In this document: one piece after another, positions 38,895 through 51,900 of the stretch
Layout of the letters: the number at the start of each line of letters is the position of its first letter
How positions within the stretch are numbered: position 1 is the first letter of the stretch
Source of the DNA: Mimachlamys varia
Taxonomy: Eukaryota > Mollusca > Bivalvia > Pectinida > Pectinidae
NCBI GenBank assembly: GCA_947623455.1
Contig: OX392527.1
Coordinates: 11,776,001-11,840,000 of the forward strand
Direction: 5' to 3'
DNA: 64,000 bases
The notes under the pieces: generated by a model
Databases searched by the model: none
Seen by the model: the letters and a program-made list of their open reading frames with translations, nothing else
What the model was told of the DNA's origin: nothing
Made by a program: the position numbers and the translations under genes

Positions 38895-41800
38895 TCAGTT
38901 TTCGGGTACAAATGATTCAGATTCTTCAGTTATTGGTTCATATGCTGATTTGGGTTTTGTTTCTGCATTGAGTGATTCTCTTTGAGCTTCTGTCAGTTTA
39001 TCAATAGCTCGATAAAAGTCAGAGAAGTCGATATAGGCCTCTAGTTTACCGTTTTCATCCAAGTCGAGCTTGGTAGTGTGATAGTAGCGACTGGGAAACC
39101 GTGTTTCACCACTACTCTGGGTGGAGTTTGTACTGGTAGAGTTAGTGCTGGCGTAGGTATTCAGTGTCGACTGACCACTACCACTGGTATTAGACTCGGT
39201 GAGTGTATCTTTGCCTGGTGTACCAGAGGCAGTAGGTGTCTGGGGCGATGTTAGGGACATCAGGTCTACTTCAGAAGTCGGTGTTGTGGTAACGGGTAGA
39301 TAGTTTGGTACAGACACAGGGGGCTGGCTGTTGGCACGGCCCTGGTAGAAAGGGATGGATACAGGGTGATAAGATGCACTACCAGCAGGACTTCCTGCAT
39401 TGGCAAGGGGATAGTTAAAGTTTCTAACTAACAAAGTAATGTCTCCACGTTTCTGACACAGCTGCTTCTTATCTGGAGTGGTCAGATAAGTATCATGGTG
39501 AATGCGTGCCACTTTATCCACTACTGCCTGAGCCACTCCATTTAATGTGGACTGAACAGAAAACTCTGCTGCCACCATTCGAGCCACATCCACATTGACC
39601 CGATCACACCCTGTAGCATCTTGTAAGGCTTGATAGAGACCGTCAGACATCAGGATGAGGAAACAGCTGGAGCTGTCAATGGTTACTCCTCCATGGACGT
39701 AGGGATCAGCTATCACTGGCTCCCTTGTGGCACTCCTGCCAAACACAAACATTTATATTTAATTCTGTGTAAAGGTAACATCTTCTGTTGTAAATTAATG
39801 AAAGTTAATACTTAAAAAGCATTTGTCAATTCTATAAATTAGTGAGTCTTTATCTAAACCACATACCTGAGTATATCAATGTCTTTATAGCCTCCCTTAA
39901 CATGGTAATCGCCTATACACCGTGTGCTGTCAGAGCTGCCAATATGTCTACACTGTTTCAGCTGATCTGTGTCTAGACCAAGCTGGGCAAGGCGGTTCAA
40001 CTCCTCCTCATTCATGAGAGAATGGTCAACAGACAGCTGCATTACCCTCAACATGCCTTCATCATCCGTTGTACACAACAGTGCACGAGAGTCACCTATA
40101 AAAATTATGTACTTGTTTATACATTTCTGAATCTTAAAGATATATTGAATTTCAATTTTCCAATATATGTTAAACTGAAACAAAATACATATCTACAAAG
40201 AACCAATAAGTTTAAGTACAGTATAAGTTTATTCAGAGACACTGCATTTTTTCAAATGGCATTTTCTACTCAAGTAACCAAAACACTCAAATGTATCGTA
40301 CAAAATTTGAAGTATGTGTTTATTAGATTCCCACTATTCCATGTTATAGAATCTCAGTGGATACCCACCATCCCATATTATCAAATCTTAGTGGATACCC
40401 ACCATCCTACATTATCAAATCTTAGTGGATACCCACCATCCCACATTATCAAATCTCAGTGGATACCCACCATCCTACATTATCAAATCTTAGTGGATAC
40501 CCACCATCCCGTATTATCAAATCTTAGTGGATACCCACCATCCCACATTATCAAATCTCAGTGGATACCCACCATCCCACATTAACAAATCTTAGTGGAT
40601 ACCCACCATCCCACAATATCAAACCTTAGTGGATACCCACCATCCCATATTATCAAATCTCAGTGGATACCCACCATCCTACATTATCAAATCTTAGTGG
40701 ATACCCACCATCCCGTATTATCAAATCTTAGTGGATACCCACCATCCCACATTATCAAATCTCAGTGGATACCCACCATCCCACATTAACAAATCTTAGT
40801 GGATACCCACCATCCCACAATATCAAACCTTAGTGGATACCCACCATCCCACATTATCAAATCTCAGTGGATGCCCACCATCCCACAATATCAAACCTTA
40901 GTGGATGCCCACCATCCTACATTATCAAATCTTAGTGGATACCCACTATCCCACATTATCAAACCTTAGTGGATACCCACCATCCCATATTATCAAATCT
41001 CAGTGGATACCCACCATCCTACATTATCAAATCTTAGTGGATACCCACCATCCCGTATTATCAAATCTTAGTGGATACCCACCATCCCACATTATCAAAT
41101 CTCAGTGGATACCCACCATCCCACATTAACAAATATTAGTGGATACCCACCATCCCACAATATCAAACCTTAGTGGATACCCACCATCCCACATTATCAA
41201 ATCTCAGTGGATGCCCACCATCCCACAATATCAAACCTTAGTGGATGCCCACCATCCTACATTATCAAATCTTAGTGGATACCCACCATCCCACAATATC
41301 AAACCTTAGTGGATACCCACCATCCCACATTAACAAATCTTAGTGGATACCCACCATCCCACAATATCAAACCTTAGTGGATACCCACCATCCCACATTA
41401 TCAAATCTCAGTGGATGCCCACCATCCCACAATATCAAACCTTAGTGGATACCCACCATCCCACATTATCAAATCTCAGTGGATGCCCACCATCCCACAA
41501 TATCAAACCTTAGTGGATGCCCACCATCCTACATTATCAAATCTTAGAGGATACCCACCATCCCATATTATCAAATCTTAGTGGATACCCACTATCCCAC
41601 ATTATCAAATCTTAGAGGATACCCACCATCCCATATTATCAAATCTTATTGGATACCCACTATCCCATGTTATCAATAAAAACCATGTTTGCTTCTGACC
41701 AACTTTGCTTCATGATGTCATTACAAAATGTGAAGCAGATGTAAAAGTTGACTTTTAAATGGAATTACAAGTTATTTAAACCTGTGATTTATGCTTTCTG

Positions 41801-44501
41801 TGCCCAAGCCGCAGGGCTACCTTGTAAATGTATCTTTGGTATGGTTTGGTTTGAAGTGTCATAGCTTAGGGCTGCTTTGGGAGGGCGGTGACATCTAATG
41901 ACTATGTGTTCTGATCAATAGTGACAAGGCTTTGTTTTGAATTTGTTTTCAGATTGCTTCATATACCTACCAACATTTACATTTTTGCACACATCAATGC
42001 TTTACAAAAATATTCAAAAACATTGCACATCGCCAAAATAACTTGATATACAGTAAAATCGAGGATACATACCAACATTTGCCACATAGAGATTGTTGTG
42101 ACAGATGAGGGCCACAGTAGCTGTTGTACCACCAGTTATGTTTCTCTCCAGTTCATCAAGCTTGCTCATTATTTCTGGAAACTGTCTACAGGCATCATAG
42201 TGGCTGAGTCCCTGAAAGTCACCCGCAACATTAGTAATGAGATTTTACATGTTACACAAATTCACAAAAAGTCCAAAGACAACATTAAACATTGTGATAA
42301 AAATACTGAACACTTATCCATATGTTATGTGCAATTTGTATCTAGCCATATATAGTACACAGTAATTAATATCTTGACACAGAAGCACGCCAGCTGAAGT
42401 GTGACTTGGAGTAGTTTACCTCAGGAAGCTGCAGTTGGATTGTAGTTTTTTCAGCAAAGATATGGTCAATTGATTCAAAGAAACTTTTTTCCACTGCTAT
42501 GAATGCCTGAAACAACAAGAAAAACATATTAAATCACATTGAACTGATAAATATATATATTTTCATGTGAAAGCACTGAAAGGGGAAAAATAACATGTAA
42601 ATATATAATTTCTTATGGGAAAAAAAAAAGAGAAATACCTGGTTTAAAACCTCTTTTATTTCATCATCTGACGTTGTCTCCACCAGCTGTCCAAGGAGTA
42701 ACTCTGCTGGCATCCTTTGAGACGTGAAGTTGGACGCTTTACTGCCGTCATGGCCATCAAATACTCCATACAGGTAGCAGTCATCATTGAGTCTGTAAGG
42801 TTACAATATCACCATAATTGTCAGCAATACTCCAAGACAAAATTGTCTGTCTCTTTTTTTCATCCTTTTCTAAGTATATCGGAAGTAATAGTCTTCGTAG
42901 AGAGTAGATTTACAATATTTACAACTAATTCATAGCATTATTTTGATTTTGCATATCTATACCGGTATATAGAAAAACAGGCTACTAAGTTTTAAAACAC
43001 TTAATAAGATCATATTGTAAACCCACTTGAAGTGAAAGCTCCTGTCCTCAAATTCGTGAAGTTCCCGTCGAATACCATCTTCCCGGTAGACCTGATTGGT
43101 GGAGAAACCTATTCCAGACAGCTGACATACTGGAAGGTCATCAGTCCAGCTCAGGGCATGACCCTAATAACAGACAAGCTTAATGAAATCTAAACATCAC
43201 ACATAACCATCAATACCTCAGAATAACATAAGACCCAAACATTACAGATACTGTAAATATATTTATTTATAGCACTTATTATGGTTTAGTTATTCAGTGA
43301 CAGTCTATCCCTCTATGCAGCGATTTGTTTTCCTCACAAAGGCAAGTTCCTTTCCCAAATGTTTTATTTAACCAAATAAATATCAAAATACAATTTTTTA
43401 GTTCAAGTGAGATCTTATCTCAAAGTTGCAAGACTTGGGGCCCCTGACAAACTGAGATTTCTGCTTCTGTCGGTATAGTGTCCTCATTTACGACGTCTTG
43501 TCGCATATTATATGACACTGGTGAGTGTGTATTTAAAAACATGTCAAACCGCTGATGTTTTACACCACAAAGTTGGTTAACAATCAATTTTAATTACCAT
43601 TACACCGAAGGTATACATCCCCCAACACCCCCCACTTTAATTAATGTACCATGTGACTGCCAAATCAGACATTTATTCCAGAAAATTGAATCTCGAAAAC
43701 GGAGTATTATAATTTGATGGATTTTCTTTCGTTACAAAATGACGATTTTTTAAAAATTTAACTATGATAATCTATATCTTTAAAGACTAACCATTCCACC
43801 CAGTGACATACTGACAGCAGTCGAATGCCATATTCCACCCAGTCACATTACTGACTAAAAGGCTTGGGCCCACTATAGACAACAGACCCTTACCCATTAA
43901 TCCTCCCTCATTACGAGGGAGACTCCCTCATTTTGACCAAAATTTACCGATCTCCCTCGAAATCTCCCTCATTTAAGTCCAAACTCGCACAAACTCAAAA
44001 TTTACATCTCCTAGTTACAGCAGGTGCAATGACAATTACAGGTGTGCCTGGACCAAATACATTCTTTGTGAAGCTATTTTGATACATAAAATGGGAGAGA
44101 CAAATTGAGCAATGCAGTTTCAGTTGCATCTCCCTCATTGGAAATGTGGGATAAGGGATATCTCCCTCTTTGGAGGTTTCAGAGGTTATAACACCTATGC
44201 AAACCACATTTCTGAAGTGTGCTATATATATATATATATATAGCTAGTAACAGAGAAATGGCAGTTTACAGAAATTCAGTGTAATTAATATCCCTGTGAC
44301 TAGCTGCTGACAGGCAGGCCTTCATTAAATTTCAATATAAATTTGATCTCTTCCTCTCCATCATCACCCCCCCCCCCCCCCCCCCCCCCCCCCAAAAAAA
44401 ATAGTTTGAAATAGATACGACAGAATTATTGTAGTCCGTACTTGAAGTCCGAGTCTGGGTGGGGAGCCTACAGAGCCGTTGGACAGCCTGCTATTGGCCA
44501 T
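38895..44501 (-). CDS. TAB1: TAB1, TGF-beta-activated kinase 1-binding protein (PP2C fold)
   Basis: TAB1 binds and activates the kinase TAK1 in TGF-beta, IL-1 and innate signalling. Seven coding exons, all GT-AG and in consistent phase, are 44442-44501, 43027-43163, 42639-42792, 42420-42506, 42073-42211, 39867-40095 and 38895-39735. They give 548 residues (human 504). Residues ~25-385 form the PP2C-like domain: TDDLPVC (27-33), VFDGHDG (76-82), TGGTTA, VGDSRALL (191-198), DH, RCIGDY, MSDGLY (298-303) and GDITLLVRNF (366-375). A Ser/Thr/Pro-rich linker follows. The C-terminal YIDFSDFYR (503-511) matches the TAK1-binding helix (YVDFAEFYR in human, with its key Phe). The asparagine- and tyrosine-substituted motifs I recall in human TAB1 are canonical here. 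Intron 5 carries a 34-bp minisatellite and intron 1 a C27 tract. The start is the first ATG of an exon whose product resembles other TAB1 N-termini. Confidence 0.95.
40345..41685. repeat. 34-bp minisatellite in TAB1 intron 5, ~39 copies
   Basis: The unit is TTAGTGGATACCCACCATCC plus CACATTATCAAATC. Variant runs repeat at multiples of 34 bp (the CCCGTATTATC marker at 40508, 40712 and 41052), showing block duplication inside the array. It fills most of the intron between TAB1 coding exons 5 and 6. Confidence 0.95.
44221..44242. repeat. (TA)n microsatellite in TAB1 intron 1
   Basis: About ten uninterrupted TA dinucleotides, followed by GCTAG. Confidence 0.9.
44367..44401. repeat. C27-A8 homopolymer tract
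   Basis: Twenty-seven C followed by eight A on plus, about 40 bp inside the 5' end of TAB1 intron 1. On the transcribed RNA this is a G27 run, which could form G-quadruplexes. Long homopolymers are also error-prone in sequencing, so the exact length is uncertain. Confidence 0.85.
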
Positions 44502-44599
44502 GGCATTTGCTGATTGTCAAAAACATCTGATTGAAAACTTCTAGTGTAGACATTGCTCTGACAGCTTCTTTCTGTAAAGATGGGAAACCCACAAAATTG

Positions 44600-44645
44600 T
44601 GCACATGCGCAGCATGTGACTTCCTCAATGGTGTAAACTTCCGGC
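44600..44645 (-). promoter_or_regulatory. Candidate TAB1 promoter: NRF1-like and ETS-like sites
   Basis: About 100-145 bp upstream of the TAB1 ATG, minus reads TGCGCATGTGCA (44600-44611), one base from the NRF1 palindrome, and GCCGGAAGT (44637-44645), an ETS consensus. Both are common in TATA-less animal housekeeping promoters. This is motif matching only. Confidence 0.3.
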
Positions 44646-45141
44646 TCGATTCACCTCACGTTAGGCCAATGGGACCTCTACCGTAGAATCCCCGTCAGCT
44701 GCAACTTCTGGTGTATATGTGGAATTTAAGTAATATAATACATTCATAACAACTTAATCAATATACATTAAGGTTTTCTATATGCTTTAAAAGGTGACCA
44801 TTATCTTAAATCTAAATACATACCCGAGACAGGCGACTGGTTGGCGACTGCATGTACTACTGTACGAGTTACCTCCCGTTTTCTTTCCTGGTAATGAAAA
44901 ACTTTTACTGATCCAATGATTTTTGAAGATGACAATATTCAATCAAAGTTAAGAAATTCTTTGATAAACTTATTTAATTTGTCACCACAACCATGTCTGC
45001 AGTTATAAAACACATTCTTACAACGATTGATCTGTTAGTGAATCACTGATGCTCATCTGTAAATGTTACACATCCTTCAATTTCTTCAATTTGAGTTATA
45101 TAGTATTAGCTGATTTAATATATGTGATTGTTGTTGTTTAA

Positions 45142-47544
45142 AGGGTTTTGGCCACGATTTTGAAAATCTTGTAAAAAGTTATGAAACTTGTAGTACATTT
45201 CAATAAATACTGATTAGCCCATCAACGAGCATTCGATTGTGTCCCGGGATCTAGTTATTGACAGTCAAAGTTGACCGCTCCCGACTGGCGAGAATTTTAA
45301 TGAGCTGACCGGTCACGTGGTACCTGTGACGTCATTGAAGCACAACTGATCGACTCAGGTAAACTGATCAGTGGTACATTGACGAAGAAAGTTTAGTAGA
45401 AAAACGCCTATTGATTTCAACATGTAAGTCGATCTTGATTGTTGTTCAATTCTATTGATTAACCAATAAAATACCTTGAAAAAAATATAGATATGTAATT
45501 GTAAACTTAAGAAAGGAAATAGGAAATGCCATTTAAAAACATCATGTTGTGAGTGTGTATTACACACCCACCACATCCTAACAATAATGCTTCTACAAAG
45601 GACCACGGAATTAGTAAAGCCTGTGAAAGGACTATATGATTTTTACAGACACGTTACAAATTGGTTTTATAGATAGTATATGAAAACAGTAGCAACATAC
45701 ATGCATATAGTGGTTGTGAGTATATTACGGACGGAGCCATTTGCTTGAAATAGCAGGGTTTTTTCAAACGTTTGATTGTATAGATTGTATTAAGCTGGAA
45801 TTAAATTAAAACAGCATACAGTGCTGAATCATGAATATGTGTTCCAAGTTATACCCACAACATTCAAAATTCGCAAACATCAAATCTTCCTTGATTGCAT
45901 ATCATATATTGTCCGGTAGTATACTCCGTGTTAGATCTTGGTGATTTAAAATCATGTGATTTGCTAATACAAACTGTTTACGCTGTGTAATCAAATCATA
46001 ATGTTTTCGTTAATACCTCAGAAGTATTATCTTTTATGACGTCAACAGTACAGTATGATTTGTGGAGATGGAGTTAATAAAGCCACGGCGAGTTTATGTT
46101 TTAGTGTCCGGCAAACCTCCACCACTCTATAACATATACTGTACAAGTATATGGTAGTAGTAGTACAGCACGTACATATGGAATGCCAAAAAAAAATCAT
46201 TCAAATTTTTGAACTGTGCACGTAAACAAACAATTTCTGCCTGATTTCAATAAAGCAGAAACTGTCACAAATAGGTGTGAAAACATGAGTCTGAATTATT
46301 TCTGTTAAATTGAAATATTGTTTAAAATTTGGACTGAAATCGGTTTGCAAAAATAAAAAGCTCTTCCCGACTTTTTTTATTTCACTTAATTCAGTAACAC
46401 ACCAGTCTATTTGTGTGAATAATTATAAATATTTTCCAAGGATAAAGTCTGTGGTCATGATTAAAACAAATAACATACACTAATGATTATTGAAACATAT
46501 TTTGAAAAATTGTTCTCTTACGATTACTGCATATGTTTTTACAACATCTCTTAGTCACCCAGTTTTGGGTTGAAGTGGTTGCAGTTTGAAATAATTACTC
46601 TAAATCCTAGCGCAGAAAAATACTGTGCCATATTTTTTGAATTGTACTAGAACAGGCACAGGATTCTAGATATACGTGAAATTCAAACGCGATAAATAAA
46701 TTAATTTTGTTAGGCTCACTCTATTTGGTGATATTCATTTCATCTAGGACTCAAATCATTAGACGAGTTTAAATCTTGTTTTTCATACAGATTTTATAAA
46801 CAAGATCTGGATAAATTTGGGTTTATATCTGAAAGAAGAAGTGTGTCACATTAACGCATCTAAATTCTTGGATCCGCCCTGAATATATATCATAAATCCA
46901 GGGACACATATACGTTCCTGATAAATCCAATAACCAAATGTTTATGTTGATATTTTAAAATATGCAATAACTTTGAAAAAAAAACGTCATAGTATCAGCA
47001 TCACCATTTTTACAAAAATAATATAATTTTGAAAATTTAGCAATTTCAGAACATCGTATATATGTGATACAAATATAGTTTTACCTAATTAACAGTGTCA
47101 AGTTTTGCCAAGATTACTAGCCTAATGTTAAATACTGATAAAGTATTGTTAAATTCTGTTGAAAACTCCTTTAATCCTTTTTTAAAAAAATAGTTTTTCT
47201 TCCAACACCGGGGACGGCTAGGGATAAAAATAATTGTGCCGGTGTATATTGCTATTTAGAGGATCGGTAATTATATTCGCATGAATGCCCTTCGAATTCA
47301 CTGGTCATAACATTCACACCTCTTGGTAATTACAGGGTAATTAGTAGACCTGCCACAACTCACAGATCACGTGACCTAGAATCCCGGTCAAAATATGCAT
47401 ATTCACGAGGCTCATAGAAATGGGACCTCACCTAGCTTGTCTATTTCCCCAACACCGAGGGAGACGGGGTATCGGTCACTACACGTATTATTGCATCAAA
47501 TGAGATAAAAATATGAAATTATGAAAAATCGTGGCCAAAACCCT
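45142..47544. mobile_element. 2.4-kb non-autonomous DNA transposon with TTAA target duplication
   Basis: The 20-bp ends AGGGTTTTGGCCACGATTTT (45142-45161) are exactly inverted at 47525-47544, and TTAA flanks both sides (45138-45141, 47545-47548). No open frame inside resembles a transposase. TTAA targets occur in piggyBac, Kolobok and Sola3. The purine-rich AGGG start after TTAA fits Kolobok/T2-type better than the CCC ends usual in piggyBac; that choice is inference. The element lies in the divergent TAB1-LYRM1 spacer. Confidence 0.85.
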
Positions 47545-47732
47545 TTAAAAGAAGATACATGTACATGTATGTGATGATGGAAATATTCTGATGATGCTAG
47601 TAAACTGTCACAAAAAAGTATAAGAACTTATTTAAAAGCACTAAGATGAAAAAAATATCATTAAAATCATTTTCCTCATTGAGTATATCAAAATATATTC
47701 CTCTAGCTATCAGATAAATACTTCAGCTTCTG

Positions 47733-47803
47733 TGACAGTAAATTTAACCCGAGACCTTCCGAACTCAATGGATAATCAACAAATTGAGCTATCCAATCGC
47801 CAA
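47733..47803 (-). mobile_element. tRNA-like SINE fragment
   Basis: On minus, GGATAGCTCAATTTGTTGAT (A box), TTCGGAAGGTCTCGGGTTAA and ATTTACTG (eroded B box) follow the D-arm, anticodon-arm and T-arm order of tRNA-derived SINE heads. The B box has lost its GTTCGA core, so it is probably inactive. Confidence 0.5.
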
Positions 47804-48222
47804 CGATCGACCCAATCTGAGCAATGGTAACAATGTAATGATAATATGACACCCTTGTGTTGACTTCAACAAACAACTTAACCTATTATTTACTAATACA
47901 CTCACCAATAAAAGGCAATACAAGGTTATATCATTTTGGCCCGTTTCCATAATTATATATAATATTTGGATTTAGAAATATGAAAAATATATACAACTGT
48001 GTATGGTCTTTCCCATTCTTTGTAATTAATTAGCTATTTAATTCAGCATTAGTCACCCCTTGATACTTAACAAGAGTTTGAAAAGCTATGAGTACACAAT
48101 TGTCATATAATTGAAAAGTCAATATTGATTATAAGCTCCCATTTTTCTCTGTGGATGCCGGTGGGGAAGCATTCGTATCACACTGACACATCTAGTTTGT
48201 AGCTGAAACAGGAAACGCATAT

Positions 48223-48450
48223 TTATCCCTTTCGCGACAAAAGTCGAGGAGGGGATATATATAGCGTTCCGTTCGTACGTACGTATGTATGTTCACTTTT
48301 TGTCAGTGCCCTTGCGACTTCATTTTTGAACGGATTCTGACCAAACTTCCTATATGGGTCCAGCATGGTGATACGTTGAAAGAGTTCGTGTTTCAGGGTG
48401 CAAATGTCAAGGTCAAGGTCACCGTTACTATTTATAGAAAATCTTTATCA
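48223..48450 (+). repeat. Molluscan dispersed repeat fragment
   Basis: GAGGGGATATATATAGCGTT, a CGTACGTACGTATGTATG run, TTTTTGAACGGATTCTGACC and GTCAAGGTCAAGGTCACCGT occur in this order. I recognise the arrangement from abundant repeats in oyster and other mollusc genomes. The open frame across it (48289-48555) is therefore not a gene. Confidence 0.55.
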
Positions 48451-48954
48451 GCACTACTATGCCAATTAAACCTTCTGAACAAAGGAGAATGCTTATATAT
48501 GCATTTAGATACACATAATTACAATCACTATGAGGAAATGAAGTTGCTAGTGTAATGCATAACCAGATACTGTTGAATGCATAACAATATATACCATATT
48601 TATCTGGCAATGAGCCCATGCCTGATAATAAGCCCATCCATGTCTATTGCAGTTCAGTGCAAATGACAACTGATGTTATTTCGATATCCTGCAATAACCC
48701 CACCCCCATTTTGCGTCAGAGTTCATGTGTTAGCACGAGAGGGGATTTGTATCGTTTGCGATGCCTTGTTTTGTTTGGCCTTGTCCAAAATTTATAATTT
48801 GCACCTTTTCAGATAGGAGAAAAGTTGAAAAATTGAACAGTGGTCGTTAGTTCTCAATTTATGTGAAACAACGAAGGGTATCATCTGTAGCTACAAAAAC
48901 TGTAGTATATACATGTATTGACAATTCCAGCTGAAGTGCCAAGTGGAACACGGG

Positions 48955-51900
48955 ATGTTCCTGAGGAGGGAAGTACTGGTGGTGTATAGACGTGCCCTAA
49001 GGCTAGCTAATGACTGGAGAAAGTATGCCTTGCAGCCCAAGGATGTTCTTAAAGAACAGGAGTATATCCGAAGTGAATCCAAAAAATTGTTTCGAAAAAA
49101 CAAATATGTAAGTTTTATGAGTTTTGAAATATTCCAGTTGAATAATGGCGATTTGTTTTTGTGAACAGTTATATAGCTTCACTTTAAAATTGATTGGCTC
49201 TAACTACAGAACTTTGTAACTCCACCTGTAGATGATATAGGGTATAAATACTCCTTTTTTAAGTTTCACCAAGATATCTTTGAAAGTTATGTAACAGAAG
49301 AAAATAAATGTAGCAGTTTGCCAGGGTTGATTCCAGGACCCTCCAAACTTCCTTGTCCTACCAAATACAACTTTACACCTTGATTTAACTGGTACAGTCA
49401 TTTACTAGGTTATTGATTTTGTAGATTTCTGATGATGAGATGATTCAAGATCACATCAAAGAAGCTGAAACAAGAATAGAAATGGGTAGGTGGTGCTTCC
49501 TTTTGTAGTGAATGTGGACATATGATCAGGAACAGGTCTGCTCTGTTGGTAGATCTCTAGGGAGTTCGTCTAAAGTTTGGACGGTTCTCTGTTGGTAGAT
49601 CTGAAGGGAGTTTGCCTGAAGTTCGGACAGTTCTTCATAGGTAGATCTCATAGGGAGTTTGTCTGAAGTTTGGACAGTTCTCTGTTGGTAGATCTCTAGG
49701 GAGTTTGTCTAAAGTTTGGACGGTTCTCTGTTGGTAGATCTCGAGAGAGTTTGTCTGAAGTTTGGACAGTTCTCTGTTGGTAGATCTCTAGGGAGTTTGT
49801 CTGAAGTTTGGACAGTGCTCTGTTGGTAGATCTCGAGAGAGTTTGTCTGAAGTTTGGACAGTTCTCTGTTGGTAGATCTCTAGGGAGTTTGTCTAAAGTT
49901 TGGACAGTTCTCTGTTGGTAGATCTCTAGGGAGTTTGTCTAAAGTTTGGACGGTTCTGTTGGTAGATCTCTAGGAACTTTGTCTTAAGTTTGGACGGTTT
50001 TCTGTTGGTAGATCTCGAGAGAGAGTTTGTCTGAAGTTTGGACAGTTCTCTGTTGGTAGATCTCTAGGGAGTTTGTCTAAAGTTTGTGCGGTTTGCTGTT
50101 GGTAGATCTCATAGGAACTTTGTCTAAAGTTTGGACGGTTCTCTGTTGGTAGATCTGAAGGGAGTTTGTCTAAGGTTTGGACGGTTTTCTGTTGGTAGAT
50201 CTCTAGGGAGTTTGTCTAAAGTTTGGACAGTTCTTCATAGGTAGATCTCTAGGGAGTTTGTCTGGAGCTTGGACGGTTCTCTGTTGGTAGATCTCTAGGG
50301 AGTTTGTCTAAAGTTTGTACGGTTTTCTGTTGGTAGATCTCTAGGAACTTTGTCTAAAGTTTGGACGGTTTTCTGTTGGTAGATCTGAAGGGAGTTTGTT
50401 TGTCTAAGGTTTGGACGGTTTTCTGTTGGTAGATCTCTAGGGAGTTTGTCTAAAGTTTGGACAGTTCTTCATAGGTAGATCTCTAGGGAGTTTGTCTGGA
50501 GCTTGGACGGTTCTCTGTTGGTAGATCTCTAGGGAGTTTGTCTAAAGTTTGTACGGTTTTCTGTTGGTAGATCTCTAGGAACTTTGTCTAAAGTTTGGAC
50601 GGTTCTCTGTTGGTAGATCTGAAGGGAGTTTGTTTGTCTAAGGTTTGGACGGTTTTCTGTTGGTAGATCTCTAGGGAGTTTGTCTAAAGTTTGGACAGTT
50701 CTTCATAGGTAGATCTGTAGGGAGTTTGTCTGGAGCTTGGACGGTTCTCTGTTGGTAGATCTCTAGGGAGTTTGTCTAAAGTTTGGACAGTGCTCTGTTG
50801 GTAGATCTCTAGGGAGTTTGTCTAAAGTTTGGACGGTTCTCTGTTGGTAGATCTCTAGGGAGTTTGTCTAAAGTTTGTACGGTTCTCTGTTGGTAGATCT
50901 CTAGGGAGTTTGTTTAAAGTTTGGACGGTTCTCTGTTGGAAGATCTCTAGGGAGTTTGTCTGAAGTTTGAACGGTTCTATTGTTAAATCTAGTCCAGCCT
51001 GTTAATAACATTGTCCCAATTGGAGAGGCAGGGTAAAGCAAGTGCCCGAGGAACCAACGTCTAATAAGTTGATGAGTATATGTCTAAAGGAGAAAACATT
51101 TTAGGTCTCCTGAGATGAAGTCTCAAGTGATCGATTGTGATTGTGTCATTCATTGTAACCATTTTACATTTTTGACTTTTTTTACTCAATTGCTAAGTGC
51201 CCAATGATATTGCTTTGCTGTGATGATGGGTTACTAAAATTTTCCAAATGAATGACCTTGACACAGTTTCAAGGTCACAGTTGTCAAAAATGTTAAAATC
51301 ATTGGGGATAAGAAAAAGTTTACTGTACCCTCAGTAGGAGAATGATACTTCAATATTCTTACTCATTTTCAGTTGAAAATTCAAAACTGATTGGAATTTT
51401 GTTGAATATATAAGAGAAGAAGGTTTAATGTTATGAGAATTGAATGGTATAAACCCCTCGAAACTGAGAAGAATAACCCAAAGAGTCGGAATTGTTAAAC
51501 GTTTTACAATGTCCTTTTGCTACATTCAATACTTTCCAGTCTTTGGTCTGCTTGCAAGATATTGGATAAGGAAGGTTTGCTTGTTAAATGACACTCTGAA
51601 TAGTTTATGGTTGTCATTTGTAAAAAGAAAACAAATCAGACCAGGTGATAAGGCCCATGGGATTATTGTGAGGCTACAGGAGTTGTTTTTCATTGTGTTA
51701 CCTTTATATTGGAGGTTTCTCAGAATGATCAACATTCTCAGGACAATGTCATTTAAACTCTTAATATAATATGTTATCATTGAAGAAATACAGGACAGGT
51801 AATTTTCCATATAAAACAATATTTCTAGTACTGTATTTAAGTGATGTTTTCCTCTATTACAGCTATACATTACAAGACACCTTATCCAAGACCTGTAAGT

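Noticed and set aside
48289..48555. 88-codon plus frame
   Set aside because: It overlaps a molluscan dispersed repeat and matches no protein.
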